A stretch of 64,000 nt of DNA from the NCBI GenBank assembly GCA_047495785.1, contig JBLDXI010000059.1:329601-393600 (forward strand), given 5' to 3'. The DNA is from Lepidodermella squamata (taxonomy: Eukaryota > Gastrotricha). The notes beneath the pieces were generated by a model. It had not been told where the DNA came from. It ran no database searches and was given only the letters and a program-made list of their open reading frames with translations. The translations under genes were made by a program, and so were the position numbers. This document shows, in pieces, positions 58,878-64,000 of the stretch (positions are counted from its first letter, which is position 1; each line of letters starts with the position of its first letter).

Positions 58878-59010
58878 GTTTGCCAGCAATCTCGGAAAAT
58901 GAGCGGCAGCGCGCCAGAACCGAGGCGCTAAGGAGGTTTCCGGGGGGTAATAAAACCCTTTTTATTACACGCACGTTGTTTTATTACCTTTTTGATTTGT
59001 GGGCGCACTC

Positions 59011-59024
59011 GCTCATTTGACAGG
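59011..59024. promoter_or_regulatory. Shared upstream motif of gene A
   Basis: GCTCATTTGACAGG about 140 bp upstream of gene A's ATG. A near copy is upstream of gene B. The shared core TTGACAG contains TGACAG, a TALE-homeodomain type site, but the match is short. Confidence 0.35.
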
Positions 59025-59226
59025 TTCAGCAAACGTGCGGGCACCAAGCGCGTTTTGATCGAAGAGGGTAAAACAGAATACTTCCACATGATAAAATTTA
59101 TTTCAGACAATAAATGATATTTACAAGCGTGTCAAATCGGCTACTTTGATGTTTCGGGTGCGACGAATGATTTCATGCATTCACAATTTATTAAGCTATG
59201 TTGATGACGTAAAGGGTGAAAAGAGA

Positions 59227-60104
59227 TTAAAAGCTGAAAAAGTGGTGGCTGATGACGTCCTTTTGGCGAGAGCACAGCTGGCAGGTCTCACGACACCACC
59301 AATGCATGCCGTCCTTTAGGTTAGGCGGCAAGTTGTACGTAGCGATCGCGTCAGCGTTATTAGGCGTAACGATATCTTGGCAATGCTTGTATTCGGTTCC
59401 GTCCGAACGCGTCGACGTAGCAGCAACGAACTCAGTTGTCTTCAATTCGTCCTTCCACTTCTCGCAAATAGTCGAATTAGAGGCCTCGTCGACGTATTCG
59501 TCCTGCGCAGCATCCTCCGCATTTTCGCACACTAAACATAAAATTAAGTTTGAAAACAATTCTTCCATTATTATTCAGTAATTACCGAACAAATGCTCCA
59601 AAACCGCATTGACTTCCAGCCACCTGTCGATATCAACATCAGCAGAGTGCTGAGCGACTTTCCCGATAAGCGAGCTATCGGTGATTCGGTTATTCACTGA
59701 AGAAAAGGGAAACATAAAAATATTGTCCGTTTTATTGGGAATAAATTACAAAATTTCTCCGAATCGCTGATGACGCTAGCTGGAACTTTCGGGTTTTTAT
59801 GAAGATCGCAATTGAAGCAAGTTTTAGCGCAGTTGTGCCACAAGTTCTCCAACAACTTGAAAACAATGGTTTTCTTCTCCGAGGATGAGCTCATCGAACG
59901 GTAAAAACCATCGCATCCGCGCCGCTCGCTCGTCGTACTTTCCAAATATCGGCACCAATCCACTACACTAGCATTATCTTCACACGTATTGCCTGCTGCC
60001 GGCTTCTCTTCCTTCGCAGCGCCTTCGACCTCTACTTCTTGAGCGAAAATCGAAGTCAGACCGGAGATGAGGATGAGACACCACAGACCACACAGTCGCG
60101 GCAT
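59227..60104 (-). CDS. Secreted protein with two ShKT-like six-cysteine domains (B)
   Basis: Exons 60104-59750, 59696-59586 and 59531-59227, GT-AG, phases close, 256 residues. The signal peptide is MPRLCGLWCLILISGLTSIF followed by AQ. Domain 1 in exon 1 has CEDNASVVDWC, GCDGF and NCAKTCFNC. Exon 2 encodes a Cys-free spacer (VDIDRWLEVNAVLEHLF). Domain 2 in exon 3 has CENAEDAAQDEY, ICEKWK, HCQDI and WWCRETCQLC. Gene A lies downstream in the same orientation with the same two-domain plan, so the pair is a tandem duplication. AATAAA follows at 59192-59187 on the minus strand. Function is unknown. Confidence 0.85.
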
Positions 60105-60304
60105 CGTGTTGTAGTTTTCCTGAATACCAACTCGGGGCGAAAGAAAATGAAGGAGCGAGTAATATACGCTGCAGCGCGGGCCTAATATTCGCGTTAATGG
60201 CGTGGCTTTTTCGCCGAAGAGGAATGTTTTATGGCTGCGCGCGGCAGCATCGCAACTCCGTGCGCTTCCCGATCGCGGCCAACATTTTTATTGCCTCGGG
60301 TGTT

Positions 60305-60320
60305 CGCTTCATTTGACAGG
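60305..60320. promoter_or_regulatory. Shared upstream motif of gene B
   Basis: CGCTTCATTTGACAGG about 200 bp upstream of gene B's ATG, matching the motif upstream of gene A (TCATTTGACAGG is common to both). It could be a retained promoter element of the duplicated genes. Confidence 0.35.
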
Positions 60321-60872
60321 CGCGGGTATAATTAACCGCAAATGTCAAGTGAGTAAGCTCATAAAAAATCTACCGATTCTACATCTCTTCCTCTTCCTTC
60401 TTTCTCTATTCTTCCTTCTCTTCTCCTTCTTCTCCTCTCTCTCTTCCCATTCTTCTTCCTTCTCTCTTCCTTCTTATCTTTCTTAATCTTCCTTTTATAG
60501 ACGAATTCTGGCGTTTTGAGTCGCTGACGCGAGCCAATCACAATTCGACACATTTCAATTTGGAAATTATTGAGGCTCATTTTTCACTATTTTGTTTGCT
60601 GTTTGTCTGTAGCACACAGCGATTTTATTGTTGCACACACGTGTAATAAAAATTTGTATGTGTGTGTTTGCGTTTGCAAAACGCATACCTAACAGCAAAT
60701 GATGACTACCTATAATAAAAGCGTAAAACAAAATGAGAACGCTTATCCATCCATCTTCCTCAAATAAAACAACATTAGGGACAAGGCGAGGGCGCAGAAT
60801 GTTAATAGAATGACAGATACTGACTAAAACAAATTTAAAAGGTGACGGTTTAATATTTTTCAACTGGGCGCC

Positions 60873-60876
<4 letters not shown>

Positions 60877-60916
<40 letters not shown>
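60877..60916. repeat. (CAA)n microsatellite
   Basis: About 13 CAA units; the long valine-rich frame opposite is only its shadow. Confidence 0.9.
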
Positions 60917-60917
<1 letters not shown>

Positions 60918-61146
60918 AAAACACGGTGCGCTGCCATGCTGATGGCACATTTTACTTTTAATATCATCGCCATCTCGGCCGCAGCAACTGATTTGTCTAG
61001 TTAACGCATTTTCTAAGCGAATGAAAAGCATTCAAAACCTAAAATAAACGTAATTATGCCGAAAAGCCTCGATCGGTCACCAACATATTAGCAGACACCG
61101 GCGGCATGCGCACTACCAACACCGTTGCACGCAGTTATATAGGCAA

Positions 61147-62402
61147 ATATAACACTGTGTCTATATTTTTAACCTTGAAGCACAAATCTATATTTTTTCA
61201 TACTTCAAATATAGATTTGAATATGAACTATATTTCTGATCTATATCTGAAATATAGATTCAGGTGTATCTATATTTTTGACCTGGAAAATCTATATTTT
61301 GAATATAGATGCCCATTTCCAAGCCCAATACTTCCGAGGTCTTGAAACAGCTAATTCTAACGGAAAAACACAGGGATATAGTTTTCGCAACGCAATTTAT
61401 TATGAAAGAAAATGGAGAAATTCAATTTTGAGAATAATTTAGACGGGGACAGCTTGGCAGGCGGGCTGCAAAAATTGGCCGTAGGAACCAGAATTTCTCA
61501 GAAAACTCCGGAAAATCGGGCAGCATTTCGTCCCCGCTGTGCATGAATTCGCAGCGATTCGTGGGTCGGATCGCGCAGAAGATCATCGAACAGGTACGGT
61601 CAGCAAGTCGCCTCCATAGATCGATAGAACGCGCCGGGAACACTGAGCAGAAAATCCAGAAAATCGGACAGCATTTTGACCCCAGTTCGCAGAAATCACC
61701 ACCTTGAAACTTGATTGAACTTGGAGCACTCTGCCAGCGACAGTTCCGATTCGATCACGTTGAAAACATCGACGTACCAAACACCGTTGCGACGCGCTAG
61801 TCCGAAACTGAGCCATTTTCAACAACCAGAGATGAAATTCCGACGGACTGCTGTCGACCTTGTTTCATCGCAACCAAACGTGTCGTTCAAATCGAACCAG
61901 TCTCTTCGGATTGTTTAGGCGCATGGTTTTCGCGAACGTTGATTTCGAAGGAACCAGGTTTCAGGGTTGATGGGTTATCGAACCATTCGGCTTCAATTGC
62001 GGCAGCTTTGCCAATCGCAGCAGAATTCTGGGAGCATTTGTTCGTGAAATTCGAGCAGAATTTCGGTCGGACAGAAAATCGACGTTCAAAACGAGACGAA
62101 ATTCGAACGAATGAGAAAAATGAGCGAGAATGAATAGAAAGCCATTTTTCGATGAAATTTTAAGTTGGATTTTTTATTATTTATTATTTTGCGTTGCGAA
62201 AAATATAGACACCGTGTAATATTTTACGATACAACATTCGTAGAAACCTATATTTTCGTGAAGCACTCGTATAGATCTCGTAAAACTCATTCACCTCGTG
62301 AAATCTCGTCTCCACTCGCCTACCGGCTCGTTCCGCCTCGATTTCACTCGTTTCATTCGTTTTACTCGATCTATATTTCGTGCTTCACTCAAATATAGAT
62401 TC
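61147..62402. mobile_element. Inverted element with TCTATATTT/AAATATAGA clusters
   Basis: CACTGTGTCTATATTTTT near 61155 is matched in inverse by AAAAATATAGACACCGTG near 62200. Around both ends the words TCTATATTT and AAATATAGA, often as the pair AAATATAGATTTG/CAAATCTATATTT, occur about 14 times. The centre (61.35-62.16 kb) is unique, with no recognised gene. Probably a nonautonomous DNA element. Confidence 0.5.
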
Positions 62403-62435
62403 CTACTCATGTTATATCATACAAATGTATAAATA

Positions 62436-62440
<5 letters not shown>

Positions 62441-62467
<27 letters not shown>
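62441..62467. repeat. (AT)n microsatellite
   Basis: About 13 AT dinucleotides. From here to the end of the window no gene is convincing; a cysteine-rich 63-codon minus ORF at 63389-63580 was seen but has no start or splice support. Confidence 0.85.
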
Positions 62468-62470
<3 letters not shown>

Positions 62471-64000
62471 AATTATACCGGCTGAGCAAAAAAGAGGCGC
62501 TATTTCTGCACCAGTGCTGCTCTGCCGATGATTGCAAATGATTACCGCTTAAAAATTTGATAAGGTAGTCGCGATCGTGCGAGGGAGTACGGCGCATGTC
62601 GCGCTGATGATAGGGCGAGTGACTATTAGGTAGCCCGGTAGTCATCGCGAGTATAACGGAACTGCTCAGTGTATAGTAGCCAGGGCGGCGGCATTCATCG
62701 AAAAAAGGGGTGCGGGGACGGCGGTGTATCCTTGTGACTAATTGGCTGGACGCTACCCTACTAGGGTAGCCACCAGAGACGGGGGAACGGATTTTTAGCA
62801 ATTTTTAGCAACAAAATGTCTTCTCTGTAATTTTAGCTTTAAGGTATATTGGAATCAAGAATTTGATGTCAGACCTGAGCTATTTGAATGTTAATTATAC
62901 TTATACTTATACTTATGCTAATTACTGACAGAACTGGGGTCATTTCGGACAGCTCAGTGTAAAAATTTAGATTAGGGCCAAAGTTCACACTAAAGCGAGA
63001 TAAAATTTGTTGATTTAAAGGGATTGCATGTTGATGGTTTCGAATTTAAACCCCCGATAGCGAATTGGTGCTCTCAACGCAGTTCAGTGCTATTCTCACT
63101 AAAATATGGCCGCTGCCAAGTGTATCTTGACGATTTTTCAATAATTTTCAGCAACCAGAAAAACAAGTCTCGGGGTCAACCAAGGCTGTTCTGGCTTCAA
63201 CTTATAACCTTATCCAGTTTTATGCAGGTTCCGAATTTCACGTCCCCAACTACATAGGACCTACGGATCCACCTCAAATTTGCATTAATCTTTGAAGCAT
63301 TAATTTGCGATTTTTTTCTACATTTTTGTACGCATTGTTTAAGAGGCAGACATCAACATTTGTGTACATTGAAAGCTCAAACGATGTTTTAGCATTTCGC
63401 CGGTGTGCAATAAAAGCAAAAGCCGCCCTCATTTGCCAACGCTCGCGTTTTTTGGCCCTTGAAACTGCAACAGCCGTAATAGACGCAGTCCTCTAAATCG
63501 CCACTCACATTATTGTGTGCAATTGCGTATTCAAACACGCGATGAGTGACATTTGCATGGACCTTGCTACAAGAATACACTAGGGGATCGAGAATAGCAA
63601 GCCATAGGTCCTGGAATGCCTGGAACTTTCAGGTATCAATGTCAGTGGGAATTACGCGCTGGAATTCAAATTTAAATAAGAATGCCGACAAATTTTAGGC
63701 TTCGGCATTTTATATTGATTTTCCAATTGAATGCTGGTGTGAAAAGCGCCTTGTCTCGCTCATTCGAACGGAATACAATTTATAGAAATACGATTTAGAA
63801 ATGCGGAGATAATGACGGTGAAAACTTGTGTAAATAATCGATGAATCATAAGTGCGTCGCCAGGTTTTTTTCTCAGTTGCTAGGGCGACGTTGATTTTAC
63901 TGGTTAGCCATATCCAAGATAATCTGGTGTTCATGTAATGATTTTCGATGTGGTAGCTAGCATTTGATATGCAAAGTTTGATCATTTGAATTCCAATTGT

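Noticed and set aside
60567-61031. 154-codon minus ORF with a long valine run
   Set aside because: It is generated by the CAA/GTT microsatellite; flanks have no protein-like pattern.
1-64000. tRNA and rRNA genes
   Set aside because: No A-box/B-box pair with a foldable cloverleaf and no rRNA-like segment was found by eye; a covariance-model scan would be needed to exclude them.

Overview
This is eukaryotic, animal DNA. Genes are split by GT-AG introns of about 50 bp to 8.7 kb and are embedded in dense, nested transposable-element debris with many microsatellites. Two broadly conserved animal genes can be reconstructed exon by exon with every phase closing: a WDR26-type WD40 protein on the minus strand (4329-12560) and the bifunctional glutamyl-prolyl-tRNA synthetase EPRS on the plus strand (36227-57807). 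Secreted proteins with paired ShKT-like six-cysteine domains, a secreted single-domain CULT (cereblon-type) protein, short introns and a pyrimidine-rich AG just upstream of EPRS suggest a nematode or nematode-like invertebrate. That assignment is inference only.

Layout. 1-4.3 kb: the partial first ORF of a retroelement (minus), a GGCCTA-rich repeat and an LTR-like promoter/polyA block. 4.3-12.6 kb: WDR26, with a 5.4 kb intron holding a foldback element. 13.1-18.4 kb: a Mutator-type MITE with 9-bp target duplication, a 2.7 kb element with 150-bp inverted ends, the last exon of a CCHC zinc-knuckle gene, and a Penelope-like remnant split by an 8-bp-duplication MITE. 19.6-34.4 kb: one large decayed Helitron-type rolling-circle transposon (minus). 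It has a USP deubiquitinase ORF, several acidic or cysteine-rich ORFs, a HUH Rep region and a Pif1-like helicase continuing into a second, catalytically dead USP-like domain. 35.5-36.0 kb: the secreted CULT gene, 228 bp upstream of EPRS. 36.2-57.8 kb: EPRS, nine exons, 1436 codons. Its introns hold a pogo-type transposase, a Tc1 element nested in an older element, a Mutator-like transposase with its own recognisable intron, several MITEs, a candidate hammerhead ribozyme and a retroelement zinc-knuckle fragment. 58.2-60.1 kb: two tandem paralogous secreted ShKT-type genes (minus), tail to tail with EPRS. 60.1-64 kb: repeats only, no convincing gene.

How the parts relate. WDR26 is a subunit of the CTLH/GID ubiquitin ligase and EPRS charges tRNA-Glu and tRNA-Pro; they are simply neighbours. 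The CULT-EPRS pair could be a co-transcribed unit. The most unusual item is the Helitron: it carries two USP-fold domains at opposite ends (N-terminal one with Cys/His/Asp present, C-terminal one with Cys and His replaced) plus a PPPY motif. Removing a 617-bp MITE (with one TA) and a 38-bp palindrome-plus-duplication restores a continuous 1634-codon helicase/pseudo-USP frame, so both insertions are younger than the ORF.
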